A stretch of DNA of 13,485 bases from an uncultured Clostridia bacterium. GTDB taxonomy: Bacteria > Bacillota > Clostridia > Oscillospirales > Oscillospiraceae. Positions 1 through 6,174 of this stretch are shown here, piece by piece. The notes under the pieces are model-generated. The model was given only the letters and a program-made list of their open reading frames with translations, searched no databases and was not told the DNA's origin. Where the stretch lies: NCBI GenBank assembly GCA_945927915.1, contig CAMEMX010000019.1:1-13485 (forward strand), in the 5' to 3' direction. Numbering within the stretch: position 1 is the stretch's first letter; each line of letters starts with the position of its first letter. A program made the position numbers and the translations under genes.

Positions 1-55
1 GGCGTGCCTCCGCTCTTGCGCTGAGCACACGGCTTGATTACAAGATGTAAATGTT

Positions 56-178
56 ATGACAGAATTTGATCAGCTTGTGGAAGATGACAAGGCAATGCTC
101 CCTCGGTGCGTTTCCGCAATGGAGAGGGGCGGCGTTATGGGGCGCGGTGAGTTTATGATTGCTGAAATCTGCGCGTGA
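56..178 (+). CDS. Possible 40-aa hypothetical ORF
   Basis: A short open frame beginning MTEFDQLVED and ending at a TGA nine bases before the earliest possible start of the next gene. I do not recognise it. It contains many internal methionines, has no hydrophobic segment, and no convincing Shine-Dalgarno sequence lies in front of the ATG. Its only support is the tight spacing to the following gene, which would fit a two-gene transcript. It could equally be untranslated leader or the decayed end of a longer gene. Confidence 0.2.
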   Translation: MTEFDQLVEDDKAMLPRCVSAMERGGVMGRGEFMIAEICA

Positions 179-193
179 AAGAGGTATATGCGG

Positions 194-679
194 ATGAATT
201 CTAATAATGTATGGTATCGCGCTAAGCTGCGCGCCATTCAAACGAGCAATGATATTGTGGGTGGCTTTGACATTGGCTTTGACGAGCGCATACCGATAGC
301 AACCGAAACAGAACTTCGCCGTTTTGTGGCGTGGGTCGAGAAGAACTTCAGCATTCCAATTACCCTCTGGGTGGACTTTGAATACTGCCATTATCTCAGA
401 CGCCGCGACGGGAGGCACGTTGGATTTCTGTTCTATTGGGCTGATTTTACGGACTATCCGCAATTCTGCAACAAGGCCGAAATTCCGGTAATCCGCCTGC
501 CTGTGCGGACGGAGCGCTGCACGATGGAGGAAATCCTGCATTCCTTTGTGCAGGCGGTGACGGAGTATTTCATGTGGCTTTGTAATGAACTTGATGAGCA
601 AAGCGAGTTTTACGAAGACGATGTGGAAGAGATCTATCAGGCGTATCTGGAACACCGCAGGTACGGGACGACGAACTGA
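194..679 (+). CDS. Hypothetical protein, soluble, acidic C-terminus
   Basis: A 161-aa protein of unknown function. I recognise no domain. It has no signal peptide or membrane segment, is rich in aromatic residues (Trp, Tyr, Phe) through the middle, and ends in an acidic helix-like stretch (about residues 130-155, many Glu/Asp) followed by a short basic tail. Two in-frame ATGs exist, at 188 and 194. The AAAGAGG ribosome site (178-184) lies 3 nt from the first and 9 nt from the second, so I prefer 194. Base composition is visibly lower in GC than the transporter genes beside it, which suggests a different origin, perhaps a mobile-element cargo gene. An antisense frame of 205 codons covers the same bases. 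The sense frame is chosen because it has the ribosome site and a more protein-like composition. Confidence 0.7.
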   Translation: MNSNNVWYRAKLRAIQTSNDIVGGFDIGFDERIPIATETELRRFVAWVEKNFSIPITLWVDFEYCHYLRRRDGRHVGFLFYWADFTDYPQFCNKAEIPVIRLPVRTERCTMEEILHSFVQAVTEYFMWLCNELDEQSEFYEDDVEEIYQAYLEHRRYGTTN

Positions 680-681
680 AT

Positions 682-723
682 GAAAAACGGTGAGGGTGGG
701 CTTGATGCCTGTCCCTCACCGTT
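682..723 (-). terminator. Rho-independent terminator of the ABC/VanY operon
   Basis: A perfect 11-bp stem (686-696 pairing with 713-723, arm AACGGTGAGGG) with a 16-nt loop. Read on the minus strand it is followed by a short T-run (TTTTTCATTC), directly downstream of the vanY-like stop codon at 746. On the plus strand it follows the hypothetical gene's stop by six bases but has no T-run, so it may serve plus-strand transcripts only weakly. Confidence 0.8.
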
Positions 724-745
724 GCTGCATATTATGGTCTTTTCG

Positions 746-1402
746 TCAGTTTTCTGCCTGCGACAGGTATTCCTCCAGCGTGATGCCCTCGGACATGATG
801 GTTTGTGCGGCTTCTTTGCCGACGTAGCGGAAGTGCCACGGCTCATAGCCGATGCCGGTGATGTCCGTTTTGTCGGCGGGATAGCGGAGGATGAAGCCGT
901 ATTCCGCGCAGTGCTCCAGAAGCCACGCCCAGACCGCCTCGTCGCTGCATTGGTCGGGATCCTCCGAGTCGACGTCCACGGCGAGGCCGAGCTGATGCTC
1001 ACTCGTGCCGGGGACGGCGACCCATTGCCGCGTCAGCGCTTCGGCCTCTTCGGCGGAGTAGCCGTCTGCCAGATTCTTTGCCAGATTGCGGTCGTAGATC
1101 TTCTGCTGTGTCTCCTGCGAGCGGTAGCCGGAATAGACGATGGGGAGCAGGCCGTCGGCGCGGCAGGCGTCGAACATCGCCTGCAAGGGATCGATGATGC
1201 GCCGGTCGACCTGTTCGCCGCCGCGCAGAGCGACCAAGGTCACGTCCCAATCCGCCGGGACGGAATGGGACGCATCGACCAGGATCAGATTCCATTCGGA
1301 ATACTCTGCTGCGGGCGGCATCACCGTTTCCTCGGAGAAGCAGCAGCCGCCGAGAAAGCTGAGGCAGAGCAGAAGTGCCGCAAGCAGTGATACTTTTTTC
1401 AT
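746..1402 (-). CDS. VanY-like D-alanyl-D-alanine carboxypeptidase lipoprotein (M15B)
   Basis: A 218-aa zinc peptidase of the M15B (VanY) family. Known members remove the terminal D-Ala from peptidoglycan stem peptides on the outer face of the membrane. Residues 1-20 form a lipoprotein signal: basic Lys2-Lys3, hydrophobic core, lipobox LGGC with lipidated Cys20. Family motifs are intact: SGYRS at 91-95, the SxHxxGxAxD zinc motif at 134-143 (His136, Asp143), and EPWH at 187-190 (catalytic Glu187, third zinc ligand His190). The length is ordinary for a lipid-anchored VanY. It starts one base after the permease stop codon, with a ribosome site (AAGGAGG) inside the permease's last codons, so it is the last gene of the ABC operon. 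This links the transporter to envelope stress. An L,D- or dipeptidase specificity (VanX/DacB side of M15) is possible, but the motif order fits a D,D-carboxypeptidase best. Confidence 0.9.
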   Translation of the reverse strand: MKKVSLLAALLLCLSFLGGCCFSEETVMPPAAEYSEWNLILVDASHSVPADWDVTLVALRGGEQVDRRIIDPLQAMFDACRADGLLPIVYSGYRSQETQQKIYDRNLAKNLADGYSAEEAEALTRQWVAVPGTSEHQLGLAVDVDSEDPDQCSDEAVWAWLLEHCAEYGFILRYPADKTDITGIGYEPWHFRYVGKEAAQTIMSEGITLEEYLSQAEN

Positions 1403-1403
1403 T

Positions 1404-4037
1404 TCAGGTGTTTTCCTCCTTGAGCGCGTCGATGGGATTGTCGCGCTTGACTTTGCGCATGGCGTACATCATCGAAACGAATACGACGAGGAACACGCTC
1501 AGCGAGGCGATCAAAACGGACGGCCACGACAGACGGAAGTCATTGTTATAATACATCCCCGTGGCGGCGCGGTACATGAGCCAGGTCAGCGCGGCAGACA
1601 GCGGCAGGCCGATCAGCAGGGCGCGGACGCCGTACAGCCCGCATTCGAAGCAGATCATGCGGTTCAGGCCGCCGCGGGTCATGCCGACAGAGCGGAGCAT
1701 GGCAAAGTCTCTGCGCCGCAGGGCGATGTTGGTCGAGATGGTGTTGAAGACATTCGCCACGCAGATGAGCGAGATCAGGGTGATAAAGCCGTAGGAGAAC
1801 ACGCGGATGACGGTGAGCATATTGTTTGCGCTGCGCTGCTCGTCAAGGGCGTTATACAGCCGGTTGCGGCGGAAGGAGACGCCGTGCACGGCGAAGACCT
1901 CCGCGAGCGATGCCTGCGCCGCGGCCTCGTCCGTGACGGTGCAGTAAAGCTCGCCGATGTACTCGCCCTCCAGCGCGCTGTACGGCAGATACAGGCAGAT
2001 CAGGTCGCGGTTCGTGCCGAAGAGGTCTTCGTCCGTGTAGGCAAGGATGGGCTGTTGCTGCAGCTTTGCCGGGCGGACGGTGGTGTCTCCCGTTTCGCTG
2101 CTGTAATGGCTGACCCATGCGCCGTCTATGTATTCGCTGTATTCGTAGATCTCGTTTTCGGCGGTGTCGCTCTGCAAAAGGGTCACGGTGCGCTGGCCTT
2201 TGTCCAGATAGTCGCCCTGATAGGTGACGCGCTCGCTGCCGTCGGTGGAATAAAGATGGGACAGAACGCGGTTGCAGACGATGGCGCCGGGGTTGGCGTC
2301 GTAGTCCGCGCGGGTCAGGCCGCAATGGGACAAAACGGCATTAAAGCTCGCCTCGTCGAGGTAGAAAAGGCTGATCTCCGCCTGCAGCGGCGCCGACGTG
2401 CCGTGGCGGAAGTCGACATAGCTTTTGGATAGCTGGTCGGCGTCAAAGACGGCGCTTTCCACGCGCAGGGTGGAGGCGACGGCGGTTTTGATGCCGTCCG
2501 CCTGTCGCAGATCGGGCAGGAGCTGTTCATAGTCCTCCATAGACACCGCGCTGGAGCTGTAGGAGAGGTCATAGGGCGCGGTGGCGGAGACGCCCTCGAC
2601 GGAGTCCGTCAGATACATCCCATAGGTGCCCGCCGAGACAAAGAGCAGGACGCTCATGGCAAGGGAGAAGATGGTCGCGCGGTATTTTTTGCGGCTGCGG
2701 CGGAAGTATTTTTTGGACAGCATTCCGGGCAGGCCGAAGAGCCTGTAGGTCAGCTTGCCGCTGCGCACGTCGCGGCCCTTGACCGCAACGTCGCGGCTCT
2801 GGCGGATGGCCTCGATGGCGGTCACCTTCATGGCGCGCCGCGCGGGGATGATGGCCGAGAGCAGGACGGTCAGGACGGCGATGACTGCGGCGGCGAGCAG
2901 GGAGAGGGCAGAGATGTGGTACTGCATCGGAAGGCCGCCATTGTTTGCGCCGCCGAACATGGCGCTCAGCTTGTCGCCCAAAAGCGAGATCGTGACCCAC
3001 ATCCCGCCGCAGCCTGCCAGAAGACCCAGCGGAATGCCGATCAGGCAGACGATCGCCGCCTCGTGCCAGACGGTGGCGCGGAGCTGCTTGCGCGTTGCGC
3101 CGATCGACGAGAGCAGGCCGAACTGCTTCGTGCGCTCGCTGACGGAGATGGAGAAGGCGGAATAGATCATGCTGACGGAGCCGAGCAGGATCAGGAAAAT
3201 GAGAATGCCGACAAATACCGTGACAAAGCCGGTGAAATTGTCGTATTTGTAATTGCCGAGCGCCATCAGATAGTTCCAGTTTACTTCCCCGCTGGAGCTT
3301 TTTCCGACATAACGGGCCGCGAAACGGCTGAGTGTGTCGTTGTCATAGTCCGTCGTGCGGACATAGAGGTCGTAAACGCCGGTTTCGACCGTCGAGTCGG
3401 CGCAGGTCAGGGCGAGATAGCCGGGCGCGCTGTAGTCCTCGTAGTCCGGGCGCTCGCAGATGCCGACGACGGTGTAGGTGCGCGTCAGCGTGGGGGTGAA
3501 GTCCTCCGGGTCGGCGGGGAAATACATATTGTTCTGCCAGAGCATGGAGCCTTCAAAGCTGCGGATGCCGAATTCGAGGGTGATCGTCTGTCCGAGGGCG
3601 AGCGTGATCTCGCCGTCATAGTCCAGATGCTCCGGGACGACCAGCTCCGTGCTGTTTTCGGGCAGACGTCCGGCGAGCAGATGGACGGGCAGCAGGTCGG
3701 TGTAGCCCTCGCCCATCCCGTGGACATAGAGAAAGGGCTTGTTTTCGTTTGCGGAGTCGACGCGTGCATAGCCGAGCACCTGCGCCGTCGCGAGCGCCTC
3801 GGTGTCCTTGTCCTGCGCGACGGCTTTGGCGGTTTCGGCGTCCACGTCCAGAAACGAGAGATAATAGGTGCCCGACTGGTAGGCGGCAGAGCGCTGCAGG
3901 TGGTGCATCAGCGTGCCGGCGAAGGTCGTGACCGCCGTGAACATCGCCGCCGACAGGATCACGCCGATGATGGTCACGAGCGTGCGGGTGCGGTTGCGGC
4001 GCATGGCCTGCACCGCGACGCGGCGGAAAATGCTCAT
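1404..4037 (-). CDS. ABC transporter permease, two FtsX domains
   Basis: An 877-aa permease with a duplicated MacB/FtsX-type layout. TM1 is at about residues 20-43, followed by a large extracytoplasmic domain (about 45-265). TM2-4 lie at about 270-295, 325-348 and 375-398, the last ending in the PARRA motif that closes FtsX domains. A second copy begins with TM5 (about 455-475), a second outer domain (about 480-740), and three TMs near the C-terminus ending in a basic stretch. The two outer domains suggest work on lipid-linked or peptide substrates at the outer face, by mechanotransmission or expulsion rather than simple transport. It overlaps the ATPase gene by four bases (ATGA), implying translational coupling. 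BceB-type permeases are shorter (about 650 aa) with one FtsX domain, so this is a related but distinct architecture. The substrate cannot be read from sequence. Confidence 0.92.
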   Translation of the reverse strand: MSIFRRVAVQAMRRNRTRTLVTIIGVILSAAMFTAVTTFAGTLMHHLQRSAAYQSGTYYLSFLDVDAETAKAVAQDKDTEALATAQVLGYARVDSANENKPFLYVHGMGEGYTDLLPVHLLAGRLPENSTELVVPEHLDYDGEITLALGQTITLEFGIRSFEGSMLWQNNMYFPADPEDFTPTLTRTYTVVGICERPDYEDYSAPGYLALTCADSTVETGVYDLYVRTTDYDNDTLSRFAARYVGKSSSGEVNWNYLMALGNYKYDNFTGFVTVFVGILIFLILLGSVSMIYSAFSISVSERTKQFGLLSSIGATRKQLRATVWHEAAIVCLIGIPLGLLAGCGGMWVTISLLGDKLSAMFGGANNGGLPMQYHISALSLLAAAVIAVLTVLLSAIIPARRAMKVTAIEAIRQSRDVAVKGRDVRSGKLTYRLFGLPGMLSKKYFRRSRKKYRATIFSLAMSVLLFVSAGTYGMYLTDSVEGVSATAPYDLSYSSSAVSMEDYEQLLPDLRQADGIKTAVASTLRVESAVFDADQLSKSYVDFRHGTSAPLQAEISLFYLDEASFNAVLSHCGLTRADYDANPGAIVCNRVLSHLYSTDGSERVTYQGDYLDKGQRTVTLLQSDTAENEIYEYSEYIDGAWVSHYSSETGDTTVRPAKLQQQPILAYTDEDLFGTNRDLICLYLPYSALEGEYIGELYCTVTDEAAAQASLAEVFAVHGVSFRRNRLYNALDEQRSANNMLTVIRVFSYGFITLISLICVANVFNTISTNIALRRRDFAMLRSVGMTRGGLNRMICFECGLYGVRALLIGLPLSAALTWLMYRAATGMYYNNDFRLSWPSVLIASLSVFLVVFVSMMYAMRKVKRDNPIDALKEENT

Positions 4038-4717
4038 CTGCGGATCACCTCGTCTCTGACGATGTGACCGTCCTCGATGGCGATGACGCGGTCGGCCTGC
4101 AGGGCGATGGATTCGTCGTGCGTGATGACGATGAGGGTCTGGCCGTATTCGCGGTTGGAGAATTTCAGCAGCTCAACGATCTCCTGCGAGTTTTTGCTGT
4201 CGAGGTTGCCGGTCGGCTCGTCGGCCAGCACGACGGAGGGCGCGTTCATCAGCGCCCGGCCGATGGAAACGCGCTGCTGCTGACCGCCGGAGAGCTGGTT
4301 GGGCAGATGCTTTTCGCGTCCCTCCAGGCGCAGCGTGTGCAAAAGCTCGCGCAGGCGTGTCTCATTGACCTTGCGACCGTCCATCAGCACCGGGAGCGTG
4401 ATGTTTTCGATCACGTTCAGCACGGGGATCAGGTTGTAGAACTGATAGATCAGACCGACCTCGCGGCGGCGGAAGATCGCAAGCTCGGCGTCCGAACGGG
4501 AATAGACGTCCTCGCCGTTCATATAGACGTTGCCGCTCGTCGGGCGGTCGACGCCGCCGAGGATGTGCAGGAGGGTCGATTTGCCGGAGCCGGACGGGCC
4601 GATGATCGCCAGAAATTCTCCCTGCGCGACGCTGAAGGAGACGTCATCGAGTGCGCGGACGATGTTTTCACCCGTGCCGTAGGTCTTGCTCAGATGTTCA
4701 ATGCGTAATAATTCCAT
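4034..4717 (-). CDS. ABC transporter ATP-binding protein (MacB/LolD/BceA type)
   Basis: A 227-aa cytoplasmic ATPase that powers the FtsX permease encoded immediately downstream. All catalytic motifs are intact: Walker A GPSGSGKST (40-48), Q-loop Gln92 in YQFYNLIPVL, the signature LSGGQ (142-146), Walker B VVLADEP (162-168, catalytic Glu167), and switch His200. The LADEPTGNLDS block is the hallmark of the MacB/LolD/BceA subfamily, which pairs with FtsX permeases. It is the first gene of the minus-strand operon. A modest ribosome site (AAAGGAA) precedes the ATG. Upstream lies a promoter with a weak -35 but an array of 11-nt-spaced repeats, so expression is probably activator-dependent. Confidence 0.95.
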   Translation of the reverse strand: MELLRIEHLSKTYGTGENIVRALDDVSFSVAQGEFLAIIGPSGSGKSTLLHILGGVDRPTSGNVYMNGEDVYSRSDAELAIFRRREVGLIYQFYNLIPVLNVIENITLPVLMDGRKVNETRLRELLHTLRLEGREKHLPNQLSGGQQQRVSIGRALMNAPSVVLADEPTGNLDSKNSQEIVELLKFSNREYGQTLIVITHDESIALQADRVIAIEDGHIVRDEVIRR

Positions 4718-4749
4718 AGCTTTTGTTCCTTTCCGATCATTACGGCTTC

Positions 4750-4755
4750 ATTCTA
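4750..4755 (-). promoter_or_regulatory. -10 box of the ABC/VanY operon promoter
   Basis: TAGAAT on the minus strand, 33 bases before the ATPase start codon. At the expected -35 distance there is no TTGACA-like hexamer. That position is occupied by GTCACC repeats instead, the usual look of a promoter that needs an activator. The start of transcription would fall near 4742-4744. Predicted from sequence only. Confidence 0.5.
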
Positions 4756-4764
4756 CCGCTCTTC

Positions 4765-4803
4765 GGTGACGCTCCGGTGACTGCTGTGTGACAGTTTTGT
4801 CAC
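4765..4803. promoter_or_regulatory. Candidate response-regulator operator: 11-nt-spaced tandem repeats
   Basis: Plus-strand hexamers GGTGAC (4765-4770), GGTGAC (4776-4781), TGTGAC (4787-4792) and the weaker TGTCAC (4798-4803) start exactly 11 nt apart. OmpR/PhoB-family regulators classically bind direct repeats with this helical-turn spacing, overlapping the -35 region of activated promoters. The nearest repeat ends nine bases from the -10 box of the ABC operon. The encoded regulator at 6175-6846 is the natural candidate ligand. The outer two units also form an inverted repeat, TGTGACA-4 nt-TGTCACA (4787-4804). The array lies about 50-90 bases upstream of the toxin transcript start as well, so it could influence both directions. 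Confidence 0.6.
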
Positions 4804-4837
4804 AAAAAGAAAAAACTCGGCGGACTTGCTTTTTCGA

Positions 4838-4846
4838 TGTTATAAT
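4838..4846 (+). promoter_or_regulatory. Extended -10 promoter of the toxin mRNA
   Basis: TGTTATAAT is a perfect consensus -10 hexamer (4841-4846) with the extended TGn element. No good -35 is visible. Transcription would start near 4852-4854. The leader then opens with a small hairpin, GCCGC-TTT-GCGGC (4861-4873), a common 5'-protecting structure in type I toxin mRNAs. Confidence 0.6.
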
Positions 4847-4873
4847 GCTATCATACATATGCCGCTTTGCGGC

Positions 4874-4924
4874 GGGGTGCTGCCACCAACGGCGGACGAT
4901 TTCCTCCCTTCGTCAGATGGGAGG
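4874..4924 (+). promoter_or_regulatory. Structured toxin-mRNA leader sequestering the ribosome site
   Basis: In the toxin leader, CCTCCC (4903-4908) can pair perfectly with the ribosome site GGGAGG (4919-4924) across a 10-nt loop, which would hide the toxin's translation start. The segment GGGGTGCTGCC (4874-4884) can pair with GGTAGCACCCC (5108-5118) in the 3' region of the same transcript (11 bp, one G-U). CCTCCC also has a second partner, GGGAGG at 5090-5095. The leader could therefore switch between a closed form and a form paired to the 3' end. The pairings are direct sequence observations; the switching is inference. Confidence 0.55.
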
Positions 4925-4932
4925 TGATGCGC

Positions 4933-5028
4933 ATGTATGTTACTTACGCGGAGCTGTTCAGCTTCGTTTTGGTGCTTTGTGCCGTCATTACTCTCGTAGT
5001 TGCGTTATCCAACCACAAGAGAAAGTAA
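4933..5028 (+). CDS. Small holin-like membrane toxin (type I TA, PF16935-like)
   Basis: A 31-aa peptide, MYVTYAELFSFVLVLCAVIT onward, ending in a basic NHKRK tail. It has one hydrophobic membrane segment (about residues 8-26) with the short polar N-terminus and lysine/arginine C-terminus typical of the putative holin-like toxin family (Hol_Tox) of Firmicutes. Family members studied as type I toxins act at the membrane. Two ATGs are in frame (4927 and 4933). GGGAGG (4919-4924) is 8 nt from the second but only 2 nt from the first, so 4933 is chosen. The gene has a consensus -10 promoter, a leader that can hide the ribosome site, and a convergent antisense RNA beginning downstream. It sits alone between the sensor and ABC operons. 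A non-toxic small membrane regulator is the alternative. Confidence 0.75.
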   Translation: MYVTYAELFSFVLVLCAVITLVVALSNHKRK

Positions 5029-5030
5029 TC

Positions 5031-5080
5031 AAAAAAAGATTACTCCGTCCCACGCTTCCCCAAGCTTGACGGAGTAATCT
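5031..5080 (-). terminator. Antitoxin RNA terminator, also first strong terminator after the kinase operon
   Basis: A perfect 13-bp stem (5037-5049 with 5068-5080, arm AGATTACTCCGTC) closes an 18-nt loop that contains a further GCTT/AAGC pairing. On the minus strand it is followed by TTTTTT. On the plus strand the following bases are GTTCAAAAC, so toxin transcripts are not expected to stop efficiently here. Confidence 0.8.
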
Positions 5081-5122
5081 GTTCAAAACGGGAGGTGACC
5101 GTTCGTCGGTAGCACCCCTTCA
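5031..5122 (-). ncRNA. Candidate antisense antitoxin RNA (~90 nt)
   Basis: A minus-strand RNA predicted from a strong promoter (-35 TTGCAA at 5156-5151, 17-nt spacer, -10 TATACT at 5133-5128), starting near 5121. It ends at a 13-bp stem-loop (5080-5037) followed by six T residues (5036-5031). It is fully complementary to the 3' region of the toxin mRNA and stops just past the toxin stop codon (5026-5028). It also contains TCACCTCCC, able to pair with the toxin ribosome site. No translatable frame is apparent. By analogy with TxpA/RatA and Fst/RNAII loci it should block translation or trigger decay of the toxin mRNA. Prediction only. Confidence 0.65.
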
Positions 5123-5127
5123 TTCAC

Positions 5128-5156
5128 AGTATACCACGGGATAAGCGCGATTGCAA
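5128..5156 (-). promoter_or_regulatory. Promoter of the antitoxin RNA
   Basis: On the minus strand: -35 TTGCAA, a 17-nt spacer, and -10 TATACT. This is the closest match to a sigma-70/SigA consensus promoter in the window, fitting a constitutively made antitoxin RNA. The -35 hexamer lies exactly in the loop of the plus-strand terminator hairpin at 5137-5168. Confidence 0.7.
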
Positions 5157-5176
5157 GCGCTTTTCCCGTCTTTTTT
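5137..5176 (+). terminator. Toxin mRNA terminator
   Basis: Plus-strand hairpin pairing 5137-5148 with 5157-5168 (12 positions, one T-T mismatch) and an 8-nt loop, followed by TC and then six T residues (5171-5176). It ends seven bases before the kinase stop codon. It predicts a toxin transcript of about 325 nt that spans the full length of the antisense RNA. Confidence 0.75.
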
Positions 5177-5182
5177 GCGCGT

Positions 5183-6172
5183 TTATACCGTACCCTTATA
5201 CAGCTTCAGCGTGAATTCCGCGCCGCCGGGGACGTTCGCGGCGCTCACGGTGCCGTTTTGCGCCGCGAGGATCGAGCGCGACAGCGCCAGCCCGATGCCG
5301 ACGCTCTCCTGCGAGGCGTTGCGCCCCTTGTAGTAGCGCTCGAACAGGTGGGGAAGATCCTCCGGGTCGATGCCGCCACCCTCGTCACGGACGCGGAGGC
5401 ACGCGGCGACGGCGTTTTCCTCCGCCGTCACGGTGATCGTGCCCTCGCCCATGTGCTCGGTGCAGTTTTTCAGGATGTTTCCGAGCGCCTCGGACGTCCA
5501 GGCGAGGTCGCAGTCCGCGCTGCCGGACGCCTGCACGACGAGGCGCTGTCCCTTGACCTCCATGATAATTTGCAGCGGCTCCGACGCGCGGGCGATCAGG
5601 TCGCGCAGAGAAACGCGCTCCCGGCGGAAGCGCACCGTGCCCGCGTCGAGCTTGGCGAGCTTCAGGAGGGAATTGACGAGCCAGTCCATGCGCTGCACCT
5701 GCCGCCGCAGGGCGTGCAGATCTTTCTTTCGGGCTTCCTCCGGCGCATCCGGGTCGCTCAGCGACGCAAGCAGCAGATTGACCGCCGTCAAAGGCGTGCG
5801 CATCTGGTGCGAGATGTCCGCCATCGACTCGGCAAGCTGCACCTTCTCCTTCCGGAGCTGGTCTGCCTGCTCGCTCAGGCGCACGGTCATCTTGCGTAGC
5901 TGGCTGCGCAGCAGGCTCACTTCGCCCTCGGTGTACTGCGCGAAGCTGACATCCCGCCGCCCATGCAGCACCGCGTCGATGTCCTCGGCAAGACGCGCCA
6001 TCGTGCGGTAGCGCCTGCGCACGTCGAGCAGATACAAAGAAAGCAGCAGCACGCTCAAAACGCCGGTCAGGATGCCGGCCGTCGTGTCAAGCACAAGGCA
6101 TACCGCCGTAAAGACCGCGCAGACCGGCGCGGCGATCAGAAGCAGCTTGCGCAATTCGGGATTTCGCAGCAT
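5183..6172 (-). CDS. Sensor histidine kinase, short two-TM input (intramembrane-sensing type)
   Basis: A 329-aa kinase. Two hydrophobic segments (about residues 10-28 and 32-49) are separated by only a few residues (LDTTAG). There is thus essentially no external sensing domain, as in the BceS-like intramembrane-sensing kinases that take their signal from a partner ABC transporter. HisKA follows with the phospho-accepting His122 in ISHQMRTPLT. The ATPase domain has the N box (Asn232, Asn236), D box DEGGGI (263-268) and G2 box VGIGLALSR (291-299), all intact. It starts two bases after the regulator's stop codon with a GGAGG site and forms an operon with it. The ABC ATPase/FtsX/VanY operon lies next downstream on the same strand and is the likely partner. 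The stimulus, perhaps a cell-wall-active compound, is inference. Confidence 0.93.
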   Translation of the reverse strand: MLRNPELRKLLLIAAPVCAVFTAVCLVLDTTAGILTGVLSVLLLSLYLLDVRRRYRTMARLAEDIDAVLHGRRDVSFAQYTEGEVSLLRSQLRKMTVRLSEQADQLRKEKVQLAESMADISHQMRTPLTAVNLLLASLSDPDAPEEARKKDLHALRRQVQRMDWLVNSLLKLAKLDAGTVRFRRERVSLRDLIARASEPLQIIMEVKGQRLVVQASGSADCDLAWTSEALGNILKNCTEHMGEGTITVTAEENAVAACLRVRDEGGGIDPEDLPHLFERYYKGRNASQESVGIGLALSRSILAAQNGTVSAANVPGGAEFTLKLYKGTV

Positions 6173-6174
6173 TC

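Larger units (their letters stand above)
4919..5098 (+). repeat. Direct repeat GGGAGGTGA in toxin start and antitoxin region
   Basis: The 9-mer GGGAGGTGA occurs at 4919-4927 (the toxin ribosome site) and again at 5090-5098. The second copy lies inside the region transcribed in reverse as the antisense RNA, which therefore carries TCACCTCCC, a perfect complement of the toxin ribosome site. The layout parallels the DRa/DRb repeats of the Fst (par) toxin-antitoxin locus, where the antisense RNA contacts the toxin start region through such repeats. Confidence 0.65.

Noticed and set aside
38..655. 205-codon minus-strand frame opposite the left-edge gene
   Set aside because: It has no ribosome site and a Cys/His/Ile-rich composition typical of an antisense shadow. 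The sense frame has a Shine-Dalgarno site and a better composition.
2916..4067. 383-codon plus-strand frame opposite the FtsX permease
   Set aside because: Shadow of the GC-rich permease gene: Arg/Asp/Gly/Val-rich low-complexity translation with no motif. The same applies to the long antisense frames over the kinase at 7673-8740 and over both exporter genes.
4787..4804. CRP/FNR-like site TGTGA...TCACA
   Set aside because: The half-sites are 8 nt apart rather than 6, and the sequence is better explained as the outer units of the 11-nt repeat array.
4788..5069. 93-codon plus-strand frame across the toxin locus
   Set aside because: It overlaps the promoter, leader and toxin gene in another frame and has no ribosome site. 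Its composition is random-looking, and the 31-aa frame explains the signals.
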